Source: Bacillus sp. NTK071
GTDB lineage: Bacteria; Bacillota; Bacilli; Bacillales; Guptibacillaceae
Direction of reading: 5' to 3'
Assembly (NCBI RefSeq): GCF_017303315.1
Contig: NZ_JAFKOI010000001.1
Location: 62,001 to 126,000, forward strand
DNA: 64,000 bases
Shown: positions 42,223-51,326 of the stretch, in pieces
Position numbering within the stretch: the first letter of the stretch is position 1
Layout: every line of letters begins with the position of its first letter
The notes under the pieces: generated by a model
The model's input: only the letters and a program-made list of their open reading frames with translations
The model's database searches: none
Told to the model about the DNA's origin: nothing
Made by a program: the position numbers and the translations under genes

Positions 42223-42249
42223 GACCGTCTCACTATGAGGCGGTTTTTT
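42223..42249 (+). terminator. Terminator after the DUF4015 gene
   Basis: CCGTCTCA pairs with TGAGGCGG (one G-T pair) around CTA, then six T. Confidence 0.75.
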
Positions 42250-42422
42250 CTGTCTTATTTGAGCTAGTGTTCCACATCTATATTAGTATTTTATACAACT
42301 TAATGAATGTTTACTTAGTGGAAAAGAGGGGAAATTAACAAAGAACGCTATCGCTTTGCACTTTTTTGCTGGATAAATGTGTTATAATAATAATGATGAA
42401 TACATTTAAAAGGAGTAGATCA

Positions 42423-42986
42423 ATGAACTGGTATGAGAAGCTGAATCAATATTTCCCCATTCAAGAAATGAAATCTAAAGAGCATATGGACTTGCTATTG
42501 AGTGAGAAGGGTGATATTTACAATAAGGACGAAGGTCCCAATCATGTTTTGATGTACGCCGATTTGCCTGATTTCATATTCGTTGATTATATTTTCGTTT
42601 CCAGTGATGCCAGAGGACAAGGGCTAGGAAAGAAATTGATTGAGAAGTTGAAAGAAAAGAATAAGCCAATCATCCTTGAAGTAGAACCTGTTGATTATGA
42701 CGAAACTGATACTGAAAAAAGACAGCGCTTTTATTTAAGAGAAGGTTTTAAGCATGCGAAGTCAATTGGTTATCGCAGACGGTCTCTTGCAACGAATGAA
42801 ATTAATGAAATGGAAATTCTTTATTGGTCACCTAGTGAAGCTGGCGAAAAAGAGATCTACGAGGCTATGAAGCATACGTACCAAGAGATTCATGCATACA
42901 AGGACAAGCAGCTGTATGGTGAATCATATCAGCCCGTTGAAGAAGTACTAAGTCTTAATGAAACTCACGAATTAGTAGAAGATTAA
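42423..42986 (+). CDS. yjbC: GNAT-family acetyltransferase YjbC
   Basis: A 187-residue GNAT protein with the acetyl-CoA motif FVSSDARGQGLGKKLIEKL at about residues 60-78 and the YLREGFKHAKSIGYRR strand. The C-terminal helical extension (YQEIHAYKDKQLYGESYQ) is typical of YjbC. In B. subtilis yjbC is stress-induced and directly upstream of spx; here an efflux operon separates them. AAAAGGAG lies before the ATG at 42423, and a TATAAT at 42383-42388 is a plausible -10. A frame extending to 42366 lacks support. The function is unknown. Confidence 0.88.
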   Translation: MNWYEKLNQYFPIQEMKSKEHMDLLLSEKGDIYNKDEGPNHVLMYADLPDFIFVDYIFVSSDARGQGLGKKLIEKLKEKNKPIILEVEPVDYDETDTEKRQRFYLREGFKHAKSIGYRRRSLATNEINEMEILYWSPSEAGEKEIYEAMKHTYQEIHAYKDKQLYGESYQPVEEVLSLNETHELVED

Positions 42987-43019
42987 GATTTCTGTTTTCT
43001 AACAGGAGGGAAGCTTCTT

Positions 43020-43148
43020 ATGAAAAACCGTGACAAGAAAAAGAAAAAGAAGCGTGAATGGTTGAAGGATTTGTTTAAGAAACGATGGAAAAGCTGGAAA
43101 CCGCAGTCTTCAAAAGAGCCCGCCTCGAATACGAAAACATCAGCATAA
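43020..43148 (+). CDS. Small, highly basic protein, 42 residues
   Basis: The product starts MKNRDKKKKKKREWLKDLFK and is about one third lysine and arginine, with three tryptophans (REWLKD, KRWKSW). GGAGGG lies 9 bases before the ATG, 33 bases after yjbC, and a terminator follows, so it is likely the second gene of the yjbC transcript. No family is recognised. Such a charge pattern suggests binding to nucleic acid or to membrane surfaces. Confidence 0.6.
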   Translation: MKNRDKKKKKKREWLKDLFKKRWKSWKPQSSKEPASNTKTSA

Positions 43149-43234
43149 AAAAAGAAAGCCAAGGTAGTGCACCCCGGAAGTTAGTTTTTTAACTCTAACT
43201 TCCGGGGTGCACTATCAAACGGCTTTCTTTTTTT
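43147..43234. terminator. Bidirectional terminator with nested 20-bp palindrome
   Basis: The outer arms AAAAAAAGAAAGCC (43147-43160) and GGCTTTCTTTTTTT (43221-43234) form a normal convergent terminator between the small basic protein gene and the efflux pump gene. Its loop holds a further perfect 20-bp inverted repeat (43165-43184 with 43195-43214). Confidence 0.8.
43165..43214. repeat. Perfect 20-bp inverted repeat, possible IS-end relic
   Basis: The arms read TAGTGCACCCCGGAAGTTAG and its exact complement, with a 10-base spacer. GTGCACCCC...AAGTTAG resembles the terminal repeats of IS3-family (IS150-like) elements as I remember them, so it may be two IS ends with the inside lost. No target duplication is visible. 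Confidence 0.45.
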
Positions 43235-46200
43235 ATGCTTGTAATTCTTTTTTCTTATCCTGTCGTTTCTGACGACGAAGGTCAATTAAATAATAAACCA
43301 CTGGGATAAACACCAGCGTTATGAATGTAGCAACGCTAAGTCCAAATACAATCACAATCGCCATTGGTTGTTGAATTTCTGTTCCTTCTCCAAACCCAAG
43401 TGAGAGTGGTACAAGCCCAAGGATAGTCGTTAATGCTGTCATTAGTATCGGTCTTAGTCTGACAGGACCAGCTTCTAAAATGGCTGAACGAGTATCCATT
43501 CCTGTATCTCGGAGCTTATTAATGTAATCAACGAGAACGATGGCATTGTTTACAACAATCCCTGTTAAGATTAGCATCCCAATTAAGGAGCCAACTCCTA
43601 GAGGTTGGAAGGAGATCAGTAACCCGAATATAATACCAATAGCCGTTAATGGAACAGAGAACATAATAATGAAAGGGTAGAGAAATGATTCAAATTGTCC
43701 AGCCATTACCATGTATACAAGAACAATCGCAAGTGCTAGAGCCCCTGAAAGTTTAAAGAATGCATCATTCATCTGTTTGTCCTGGCCACCAAAAGTAATT
43801 TTGTATGCACTACCAGGTAAAGGAACGTCTTTCACAAGTTTTGCTCTAATTTCATCTGTCACAGTCCCGAGGTCCCGATTTAGAAGGCTTGCTGTAACCT
43901 CCACTTGTCTTAAACGATCTGTCCTAGTAATTTCAGATGGTCCTAATCCCCGTTTAATTTCAGCTACTGCAGAAAGAGGAATTTTTTGTCCAGTCTGTGT
44001 TTCTACAAGTAGGTTTTCAAGGGAATTGAGAGAATCTGTGTACTTATCATCAACCGTTAAGCGGATATCAAGCTGATTTCCATCTCGAGCAAGGTTACTA
44101 GCAACAAGACCTCTCGTTGCATTTGAAATAGCGGTCGAAATTTGTGAACTTCCAATGCCATAACTCGAGGCTTTTTCACGATCAATTAGGATTTGAACTT
44201 CTGGGTTATTTGATTCAATACTAGAAACTGGTTCACGAACCCCTTTGACTTCAGATATGCTCTCCATCACGTCATCCGATAGTTCTTTCAACACATCAAG
44301 GTCAGGTCCAATAATATTGATTGCAATCGGATCGGCACTAAAGCCAGAGTCGCTTGCAGATACGGAAACATCAGCGTTAGGAATGTTTTTAACCTGATTT
44401 CGAATGGCTTCAGCTACCTCAAGATCGGATTTTTCTCGTTCATCAATTGGAGCGAGCAAGACACTATAGGTTGCCCGGTTTGTCTGACTACCAGCCCCTA
44501 CACTAAAGTTATCCGATCCACCAGCAGTGAGATAAGAAAGTTCAACTTCTGGTATCTTATCAAGTATTTTGTTAATTTCTTCTGTTACATTTTCAGTAGC
44601 GTCAAGTGAGCTTCCTGCTGGTAGGTTTGCTGAAATATTAACAAAGCTTTGGTCCTGAGCAGGAAGAAACTCTGTTCCAATAAAGGGAGTCCCAGCTGCT
44701 GACAAGGCGAGTAACAAAACAGTAAAGCCGACAGTCTTCTTAGGATGTTTTAGCGTTTTATCTAGAACACGTCTGTACCAGTTATTTATTCGATCAAATC
44801 GAACTTGAAAGATCGATTTTGATTCGTTCCGATTCATCAGAAGAGATGATAGTAGTGGAACGATAATTAAGGCTGTAAAAAGCGATGCTAATAATGAATA
44901 TGTAACAGCTAGTGCTAATGGTTTAAACAGCTGTGCTGCAAGACCTGTTACAAATACGATTGGTAAGAAAACGACAACGGTTGTTAGTGTGGATGCAATG
45001 ATGGCACTTCCGACTTCTTTCGTACCTTCAACTGCGGCATCTTTAAGTGACTTTCCTTCTTGTCTTAATCTGTATATATTCTCAAGAATAACGATAGAGT
45101 TATCCACCATCATTCCAACACCTAATGCAAGACCTCCGAGAGTGAGAAGATTAATTGTTTGTCCTGAGAAATACATCAATATAAACGCACCGACAATGGA
45201 AATTGGAATGGATAAACCAATAATTAACGTACTACGGATGTTTCGTAAGAAGAGATAAAGAACAGCAGCAGCAAGTATGCTTCCAATGATAATATTCCAA
45301 ACAACAGCATTGATCGATTGGTTAATGAATTTCGCTTGATCAAAAACCGTTTTAATTTCCATATCCTTTGGAAGGGAGGGCTGTATCTCTTCTAGTTTTT
45401 CATTAATGTCCTTAACAACTTTAACTGTATTTGAGCCGGATTGTTTTTGTATGGAGAATCCGATGGCTGGTTCACCATTCAAATAGCTTTCCTGAATAGC
45501 TGGTTTCATTGTTTCATTTATATCAACAAGTTGACTGAGTTTTATCGTGCCGTTTTCAGTAGGCACTGAGAGATTTTTTAAATCTTCTACTGATTCAAAT
45601 TCTCCTGTCACACGGAGTGGTAGGTTTTTATTTTCTGTTTCAATGGATCCACTCGGGATATTAAGGTTCTCAGATCCTATTAACTGTTGCAAATTCGTTA
45701 AAGTAACGCCATATTGACTAAGTTTATCTGGGTCTGCTGTAAGTCTAATTTCTTTCTCTAGTTGTCCTTCAATGGTGACTGCAGCGACACCAGGCACGGA
45801 ATCAAGGGAGGGCTTTATTTGATCCTCAATAATCTTCTTAACCTCTGTTAGATCTTCTTCAGAGCCTGCTACACCAAGTTGCATGATAGGGATGTCACTT
45901 GGATTAAATCTTAAGACCTTAGGGATAGGAACTTCAGAAGGTAGAGAATCTCTAACCGCATCGATTTGTTCCCTCATATTTAAGGTGGCAAAATCCATGT
46001 CCGTTCCCCATTCAAATGAAACAAGAATGAGCGCACCCCCATTTCGAGAAACAGAAGAAATGCTTTCAACATTAGGAAGTGTACCCATCACATTCTCAAG
46101 CGGAGAGGCGAGCAAGTTCTCCACTTCCTCAGGACCAGCCCCTTCATAAGTAACGGTCACAGCAGCGACTGGGAACGTTAGGTCAGGGAATAGATCAACG

Positions 46201-46298
46201 GGCATATTTCGAAGGGATACTGTTCCGATAATGAGAATGAAGATAATAACCATCCCCATTGCAATTGGGCGAAAAACGGAAAGCTTAGCTATATTCAT
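43233..46298 (-). CDS. swrC: RND-family efflux transporter, SwrC-like
   Basis: A 1021-residue RND transporter with the usual duplicated layout: one N-terminal membrane segment, a large external loop, a bundle of segments, then a repeat of the pattern. The proton-relay aspartate is in LGVGMMVDNSIVILENI. The start MNIAKLSVFRPIAMGMV and the ending PVVYYLIDLRRQ resemble B. subtilis SwrC (YerP), which exports surfactin-like compounds and supports swarming. The adaptor gene lies 10 bases upstream. Gram-positives lack TolC, so export is into the medium or wall. The pump genes sit between yjbC and spx, unlike in B. subtilis. Confidence 0.9.
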   Translation of the reverse strand: MNIAKLSVFRPIAMGMVIIFILIIGTVSLRNMPVDLFPDLTFPVAAVTVTYEGAGPEEVENLLASPLENVMGTLPNVESISSVSRNGGALILVSFEWGTDMDFATLNMREQIDAVRDSLPSEVPIPKVLRFNPSDIPIMQLGVAGSEEDLTEVKKIIEDQIKPSLDSVPGVAAVTIEGQLEKEIRLTADPDKLSQYGVTLTNLQQLIGSENLNIPSGSIETENKNLPLRVTGEFESVEDLKNLSVPTENGTIKLSQLVDINETMKPAIQESYLNGEPAIGFSIQKQSGSNTVKVVKDINEKLEEIQPSLPKDMEIKTVFDQAKFINQSINAVVWNIIIGSILAAAVLYLFLRNIRSTLIIGLSIPISIVGAFILMYFSGQTINLLTLGGLALGVGMMVDNSIVILENIYRLRQEGKSLKDAAVEGTKEVGSAIIASTLTTVVVFLPIVFVTGLAAQLFKPLALAVTYSLLASLFTALIIVPLLSSLLMNRNESKSIFQVRFDRINNWYRRVLDKTLKHPKKTVGFTVLLLALSAAGTPFIGTEFLPAQDQSFVNISANLPAGSSLDATENVTEEINKILDKIPEVELSYLTAGGSDNFSVGAGSQTNRATYSVLLAPIDEREKSDLEVAEAIRNQVKNIPNADVSVSASDSGFSADPIAINIIGPDLDVLKELSDDVMESISEVKGVREPVSSIESNNPEVQILIDREKASSYGIGSSQISTAISNATRGLVASNLARDGNQLDIRLTVDDKYTDSLNSLENLLVETQTGQKIPLSAVAEIKRGLGPSEITRTDRLRQVEVTASLLNRDLGTVTDEIRAKLVKDVPLPGSAYKITFGGQDKQMNDAFFKLSGALALAIVLVYMVMAGQFESFLYPFIIMFSVPLTAIGIIFGLLISFQPLGVGSLIGMLILTGIVVNNAIVLVDYINKLRDTGMDTRSAILEAGPVRLRPILMTALTTILGLVPLSLGFGEGTEIQQPMAIVIVFGLSVATFITLVFIPVVYYLIDLRRQKRQDKKKELQA

Positions 46299-46308
46299 TC
46301 AATTCAAC

Positions 46309-47511
46309 TCACTTCTTTACCTGGATTTCTGATGCATCATTTAAGCGATCCTTTCCTTGTGTGATTACTTTATCACCTTTAGAAAGACCACTTGTAATCT
46401 GGATGTTATCTTCTGATTCTGCTCCAAGCTCTACTGTCACTTTCTTTACTTTTTTACCCTGAGGAATGTAGACGTAGTTCTCTTTATCACCATAGATAAC
46501 AGATTCTTTTGGAATGACAATGGCGTCATCTATTTCATTTGTCTTTATAGTAGCTGTAGCTTTCATCCCGCCTTTAATTTTTCCATCCTTGTTCTCAATC
46601 GGAATCTCAATTAAAAAGGAGCCTGTTTGTTCGTTTGCTGTAGGAGGGATAGCATTTAACTTTCCTTCAAATGAACCATCAACACCATCAAACATTACCT
46701 TCACATCTTGATCTTTTTCTAATTGTGAGATCTGAAAACTATTCACTTGAAAGGCAGCATGAATAGGCGTGAGATTAACGACAACGGCAATAGGTGTACT
46801 TGGAACAGCAGTTGCGTTTTCCTCTGTATTTATTTGTGAAACAATCCCACTGATTGGAGATTCAATTGTAGTAGCATTTAGTACATCTCGAGCTTGATTT
46901 AGGCTAGCTTTTGTTTCTGACAGCTGTGTTTCTAGCTGTGTTACGTTTCCGGCAGACATCGAAGGAACCTGAGCGGCGGCTTGAGAAAGTTGCGCCTGCT
47001 TAATCGTTACCTCTAGACTTTCTTTCAGAACATCTGCAGCGGTAACCTCTTTTGAATCAAGTTCGTTAAGAAGCTGCTTTGACCGTTCAAGGGAAGCGTT
47101 AAGATCTGTTTGGAGATCTTTCAGTTCCTTCGCGCTTTTTTCAGCTTGCTGCGAGAGTTCTTTTGCCTGGCTAACAGCATTTTGAAGTTCATTCGCAGCA
47201 TTTGTAAGTTGGGTTACATTTTCTCTTGCCGTTGTATCATCAAGGGCAATAAGCAGATCGCCTTTTTCGACTTTACTACCTACATTTACATTGATTTCAT
47301 TTACTTCAAGTGGAGAAGGTGCAGCAAGTGGAATCGTTACACCTGGTGTAGCTTGTCCTGTTAATTCGAGTTCATCAGTTAAATTAAGTTGTTTAACCGT
47401 AGCGGTTTCGACCGGTATAGCTTCATTTGCGGTTTCTTCATTAGTAATTTCTTGTGTAGTACAAGCGCTTGCAAAGACAAGCATGCCTGCAAGCAAGATG
47501 GTTTTTCTCAT
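46309..47511 (-). CDS. RND efflux periplasmic-adaptor-like lipoprotein (HlyD/MFP family)
   Basis: A 400-residue membrane fusion protein. The signal peptide has a lipobox ASAC near residue 17, so the mature protein is anchored outside the membrane. The order is a lipoyl-like half (LAAPSPLEVNEINVNVGSKV, KGDLLIALDD), a long coiled coil (residues about 85-195), the second lipoyl half (ATTIESPISGIVSQI), a beta-barrel and a C-terminal domain (GLSKGDKVITQGKDRL). It pairs with the RND pump encoded 10 bases downstream. Confidence 0.9.
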   Translation of the reverse strand: MRKTILLAGMLVFASACTTQEITNEETANEAIPVETATVKQLNLTDELELTGQATPGVTIPLAAPSPLEVNEINVNVGSKVEKGDLLIALDDTTARENVTQLTNAANELQNAVSQAKELSQQAEKSAKELKDLQTDLNASLERSKQLLNELDSKEVTAADVLKESLEVTIKQAQLSQAAAQVPSMSAGNVTQLETQLSETKASLNQARDVLNATTIESPISGIVSQINTEENATAVPSTPIAVVVNLTPIHAAFQVNSFQISQLEKDQDVKVMFDGVDGSFEGKLNAIPPTANEQTGSFLIEIPIENKDGKIKGGMKATATIKTNEIDDAIVIPKESVIYGDKENYVYIPQGKKVKKVTVELGAESEDNIQITSGLSKGDKVITQGKDRLNDASEIQVKK

Positions 47512-47724
47512 TTATTTCACCTCAGAATTAGTGTATCTCTTACGAATGGTATCATGTGAAGCAATCTTAATTAGCACATAAAATCAAACATTTTTAAACA
47601 ATGTAGGTTTGGATGGAGAAACGAGGGGTATATAAGAGGTAGACTTACGAATAAGATTTGTATAACTATTGTATAACTTTTATGTAAATTTTGTCATCCC
47701 CTATTTATTTTATAGGAATTGTAG

Positions 47725-47730
47725 TATAAT
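47725..47730 (+). promoter_or_regulatory. Candidate -10 of the spx promoter
   Basis: A perfect TATAAT in GTAGTATAATAC, 69 bases before the spx start; the -35 region is poor. In B. subtilis spx has several promoters. Confidence 0.4.
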
Positions 47731-47798
47731 ACAAATTGTGTAAAGATAATTTTTCTAATGTAAGAATGACGTTTATTTATAGAAAGGAGCAATTCCTT

Positions 47799-48194
47799 AT
47801 GGTAACACTCTATACATCTCCAAGTTGCACATCTTGCCGTAAAGCGAAAGCATGGTTGCAGGAGCACGACATTCCATTTACAGAGCGCAATATATTTTCA
47901 GAACCTCTTACAATTGAAGAAGTTAAAGAGATTCTTCGAATGACAGAGGATGGAACAGATGAAATTATATCAACTCGCTCGAAAACATTCCAGGAATTGA
48001 ACTTGAATTTAGATTCAGTATCTCTTCAAGAATTGTTTGAGCTTATTAGTGAGCATCCTGGATTGCTTCGTCGTCCAATCATTTTGGATGAAAAACGACT
48101 GCAGGTTGGTTACAATGAAGACGAAATTCGTCGTTTTCTACCACGCAAAGTTCGTACATTTCAACTTCAAGAGGCTCAGCGTCTCGTTAACTAA
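47799..48194 (+). CDS. spx: Transcriptional regulator Spx
   Basis: A 131-residue ArsC-like protein that binds the RNA polymerase alpha C-terminal domain and redirects transcription during disulfide and wall stress. The redox switch Cys10-Thr-Ser-Cys13 is present ([10 protein letters not shown]), and the length matches B. subtilis Spx exactly. The C-terminus ([11 protein letters not shown]) differs from a simple degron but is in the region recognised by ClpXP/SpxH. AAAGGAG is 9 bases before the ATG at 47799. spxH lies 5.3 kb downstream. Confidence 0.97.
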   Translation: MVTLYTSPSCTSCRKAKAWLQEHDIPFTERNIFSEPLTIEEVKEILRMTEDGTDEIISTRSKTFQELNLNLDSVSLQELFELISEHPGLLRRPIILDEKRLQVGYNEDEIRRFLPRKVRTFQLQEAQRLVN

Positions 48195-48195
48195 T

Positions 48196-48231
48196 TAAAA
48201 ACTTCTACAGGATTTCCTGTAGAAGTTTTTT
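48196..48231. terminator. Bidirectional terminator between spx and yjbE
   Basis: A 15-bp stem (AAAACTTCTACAGGA with TCCTGTAGAAGTTTT) with a TT loop and T tail; both convergent genes can use it. Confidence 0.85.
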
Positions 48232-48244
48232 GTTTCGTACGACA

Positions 48245-48922
48245 TTATTGGATATAAATAATATTTCCTTTCAATTTTCTAACGAGCCAGCCCCCAACAA
48301 TGACAATCATTAAGAATGTGAACTGAATGAGCCATTCCATTGAGGGGTTGATATAGAAAAACGATTTTAATTCAGGTGCACTAGTTAACATTCTTGCAGA
48401 CGTTATTGCGAGAATACCTGCACCAATGTAAATTAAGACAGGAAAATGGTCCAGAGCATGCATGATCATTCTACTACCCCATACGATAATAGGGATAGAG
48501 ATCAATAACCCAAAGACTACAAGTGGTAGCCTTCCTTCTGAAGCTCCGGCAATAGCAAGTACATTATCAAGCCCCATTATTAGGTCTGCAAGTACAATTG
48601 TCCGAATAGCTCCCCAGAATGAAAATTTTGAATGGATCGTTTCGCTACTTTCGCTGTCGATTACAAGTTTAAAGGAAATGTACAACAGGAATAGACTACC
48701 TACAATTAATAAGAAAGGGAGCATTAATAAATAGACAGCTACAATGGTTAGTGCTATTCTAAGTCCAACAGCGAGGGCTGTTCCAATCATTATCGCTTTA
48801 CCGCGATGTGATTCGGGAAGGTTTCGACAGGCAAGGGCAATGACAACGGCATTGTCTCCACCGAGCACAATGTCAATGCCGATAATAAAAAGAATCGAAG
48901 TGAAGGTTTCTACATTAAACAA
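48245..48922 (-). CDS. yjbE: TerC-family membrane protein YjbE
   Basis: A 225-residue protein with about seven membrane segments, of the TerC family that exports manganese in Bacillus. Two repeated acidic motifs are seen: IDIVLGGDNAVVIALACRNL and ADLIMGLDNVLAIAGAS, whose aspartates are metal ligands in the family. The frame goes back to 49072, but that extension is not conserved. GGGAG lies 8 bases before the TTG at 48922, which gives a start like that of B. subtilis YjbE. I looked for the yybP-ykoY manganese riboswitch upstream and did not find it. Confidence 0.85.
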   Translation of the reverse strand: MFNVETFTSILFIIGIDIVLGGDNAVVIALACRNLPESHRGKAIMIGTALAVGLRIALTIVAVYLLMLPFLLIVGSLFLLYISFKLVIDSESSETIHSKFSFWGAIRTIVLADLIMGLDNVLAIAGASEGRLPLVVFGLLISIPIIVWGSRMIMHALDHFPVLIYIGAGILAITSARMLTSAPELKSFFYINPSMEWLIQFTFLMIVIVGGWLVRKLKGNIIYIQ

Positions 48923-49189
48923 GGAATCCACTCCCGGAAAGCGAATTTTTAATCTCATGACAGGAGCACTTTGGGGCAAGCTATACACATAAATAAATAT
49001 ATCGTGTATATGGTTTAATATGAGTGAAAAAATCAAACGATTTTTTATTTCCATTCTTAGAAGGTTTATCATAGAATGGTATTACAAGAGAAAAGCGATT
49101 AAGGACAGTCGCTTAAGGGAAAGAGAAAATTAGGAGTATCTCAGAGGGAATAGCCTTCCGGTTACACAAACAGGAGGGAGAGAGTACAC

Positions 49190-49873
49190 ATGGAAATCGA
49201 ACGCGTCAACGCGAATACATTAAAATTCTTCATTACGTATAGAGATATTGAAAATAGAGGATTTGATCGTGAAGAGATTTGGTACGACAGAGAAAGAGGG
49301 GAAGAGTTATTCTGGGAGATGATGGATGAAGCTCATCAAAGAGAACAATTCTCACTTGAAGGTCCTCTCTGGATACAAGTTCAAGCCCTTGAAAAGGGAC
49401 TTGAAATTATTGTGACTCGTGCTCAAATGTCAAACGACGGATCTAAACTAGAACTGCCAATCTCTGAAGAAAAGCAGCTAGACCTTCCTCTTGATGAGAA
49501 TATGGATAAGATTCTTGATGAAAAGTTTGCACTTCAAAATAGCTATGATCCCGAAGATGAGCCAGAACCTCTTGAGGGAGAAGAGCTTTCCTTTATGATT
49601 GGATTTAGAGACTTTGAAGATGTGATTTCATTATCACACGGATTTGACTCGACTGGTGTTGAGAATGGCTTGTACCATTTTGAGGACCGTTATTATCTCC
49701 ACGTTGTCTTCGATGAATCATTAATAGAAGAAGAGCAAGACAACCGATTGAGTCAGCTGTTGGAATTTGGATATGAAACAGACCTCACACTTCACCGCAT
49801 ACAAGAATACGGTAAGGAGATTCTCTCTGAACAAGCTCTTGAACAACTCCGCGGGCACTTTCCACTCTTATAA
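49190..49873 (+). CDS. mecA: Adaptor protein MecA
   Basis: A 227-residue MecA that targets ComK/ComS to the ClpCP protease and so restrains competence. The N-terminal domain starts MEIERVNANTLKFFITY; a flexible acidic linker (about residues 85-130) and the C-terminal ClpC-binding domain (MIGFRDFEDVISLSH) follow. AGGAGGGAG precedes the ATG. coiA comes next, as in B. subtilis, so competence control and uptake genes sit together with comZ 22 kb away. Confidence 0.96.
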   Translation: MEIERVNANTLKFFITYRDIENRGFDREEIWYDRERGEELFWEMMDEAHQREQFSLEGPLWIQVQALEKGLEIIVTRAQMSNDGSKLELPISEEKQLDLPLDENMDKILDEKFALQNSYDPEDEPEPLEGEELSFMIGFRDFEDVISLSHGFDSTGVENGLYHFEDRYYLHVVFDESLIEEEQDNRLSQLLEFGYETDLTLHRIQEYGKEILSEQALEQLRGHFPLL

Positions 49874-49878
49874 GCCTG

Positions 49879-49908
49879 AGCCGATTTCATTTGAAATCGG
49901 CTTTTTTT
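49879..49908 (+). terminator. Terminator after mecA
   Basis: A perfect 10-bp stem (AGCCGATTTC / GAAATCGGCT) with an ATTT loop and T tail. Confidence 0.9.
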
Positions 49909-50052
49909 GTTTTTTTGCTTGTTCTGTATTAAAAATTCACACATCAAAGTGAAGAAGATTTTTAAAAACACCAAGTTCTTTTTTTAGAAAAAAAGGATTT
50001 GAGAAGAAGAAGGAGAATGTCATTTATGGACTAACGAAAGAGAGGTGTTGTG

Positions 50053-51231
50053 ATGCTTACTGCGTTATTGAAAGATGGAACACGTTTTAATCTCGCAGAT
50101 CCTACTCATGTCTTAAAGGATCTACGTAAGGTGAGAAGTCTTCATTATTTCTGTCCTATTTGTAAAGAAAGAGTGGTCATGAAACTAGGTGAAAAAAGAG
50201 TATGGCATTTTTCTCATTACGCCAAAGATTTATGTGGTGGTTACTGGGAGCCAGAATCTAATTATCACTTATCGGGAAAAAGACAGCTTTATGAATGGGT
50301 AAAGAAAGATGACCCTGAAGTTGAATTGGAATACTACTTGAATCCTTCGAAACAGCGCCCCGATCTTCTACTACCATCAAGACGCATAGCAATTGAATAC
50401 CAGTGTTCTTCCATTGATGAGCGAATTCTTAAGAAAAGAACGACTGATTATGTTTCATTAGGTTACGATGTTCGTTGGATTTTCGGTGCAAAGCGACTCA
50501 AAAGCAAGTACCGTTACATCCATTCAATTAGTGCGATGGAATGGACTGCTATCCACTTTGTAAACGACTCTCCAGTACTTATCTATTATTGTCCAGAACA
50601 AAAGAAATTTGCCTTCGTAACAATCTACTATAGCTTAACTCCTACGAAAACCGTTTGTTCCACTTCCTATTATTCAACATCTAACCTCTCACTTGCACAA
50701 CTTCTATACTACCGTCCTACACCAGTAAATTCGATCGACCATAACATTATTTGGCTTAAGCAAAAACATATTTGGCGGCACAATCCTCATGGTGAGAAAT
50801 CTTTCGCTTATTTCTATCTTCGTAAATTATTTTATTCTAAAGGTCATAGTATCCGTATGTTCCCCTGTGAAGCAGGTGTTCCTTCACCATACAACTACAG
50901 TCTTGAGACCCCACCTTACCTATGGCAAACCTGGATTCTTGTTTGTTTTTTGTCAACGATTCCCCTCGGAAATCAATTTACCTTCGATCAGGTCTTACGC
51001 TCCTTTCAACAAGTCATTTCAATTAATTTAATAAGAGTAAGGAAATCAGTGGGAGATGAATGCTTAAATGTGACATTAGCACTTAAAGGCTACATTAACC
51101 AATTAATCCGGTTAAAAGTATTAAAAGCAAGGGATAATGAACGATATGAAAAGCTTTACCAACCACAAATTAACCGAGTGACTGATCGTTGTGAGGATGT
51201 AGATTCCACGATATTAAAAAGACTCAAATGA
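50053..51231 (+). CDS. coiA: Competence protein CoiA
   Basis: A 392-residue CoiA. The N-terminal zinc-finger-like motif is FCPICKERV...HFSHYAKDLC at about residues 35-65. The nuclease-like core follows with RPDLLLPSRRIAIEYQCSS, a PD-(D/E)xK pattern. CoiA promotes recombination of incoming DNA during transformation. GAGGT is 6 bases before the ATG at 50053. I looked for ComK boxes (AAAA-N5-TTTT pairs) upstream and found no convincing pair. pepF follows, as in B. subtilis. Confidence 0.92.
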   Translation: MLTALLKDGTRFNLADPTHVLKDLRKVRSLHYFCPICKERVVMKLGEKRVWHFSHYAKDLCGGYWEPESNYHLSGKRQLYEWVKKDDPEVELEYYLNPSKQRPDLLLPSRRIAIEYQCSSIDERILKKRTTDYVSLGYDVRWIFGAKRLKSKYRYIHSISAMEWTAIHFVNDSPVLIYYCPEQKKFAFVTIYYSLTPTKTVCSTSYYSTSNLSLAQLLYYRPTPVNSIDHNIIWLKQKHIWRHNPHGEKSFAYFYLRKLFYSKGHSIRMFPCEAGVPSPYNYSLETPPYLWQTWILVCFLSTIPLGNQFTFDQVLRSFQQVISINLIRVRKSVGDECLNVTLALKGYINQLIRLKVLKARDNERYEKLYQPQINRVTDRCEDVDSTILKRLK

Positions 51232-51326
51232 ATTGCAAGGATTGTCGAGCGAAATTGTAAGAATAATATGTAGAATATGGTACGATAACTAGTGTGACGT
51301 TACTATTTGATGGAGGTGTCTTACCG

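Noticed and set aside
48923-49072. 50-codon N-terminal extension of YjbE
   Set aside because: The extra residues do not resemble the family, and the TTG at 48922 has a proper ribosome binding site.
48923-49189. yybP-ykoY manganese riboswitch upstream of yjbE
   Set aside because: No match to the conserved aptamer segments on either strand.
49909-50052. ComK boxes before coiA
   Set aside because: A/T runs exist, but no pair of AAAA-N5-TTTT motifs at the right spacing.
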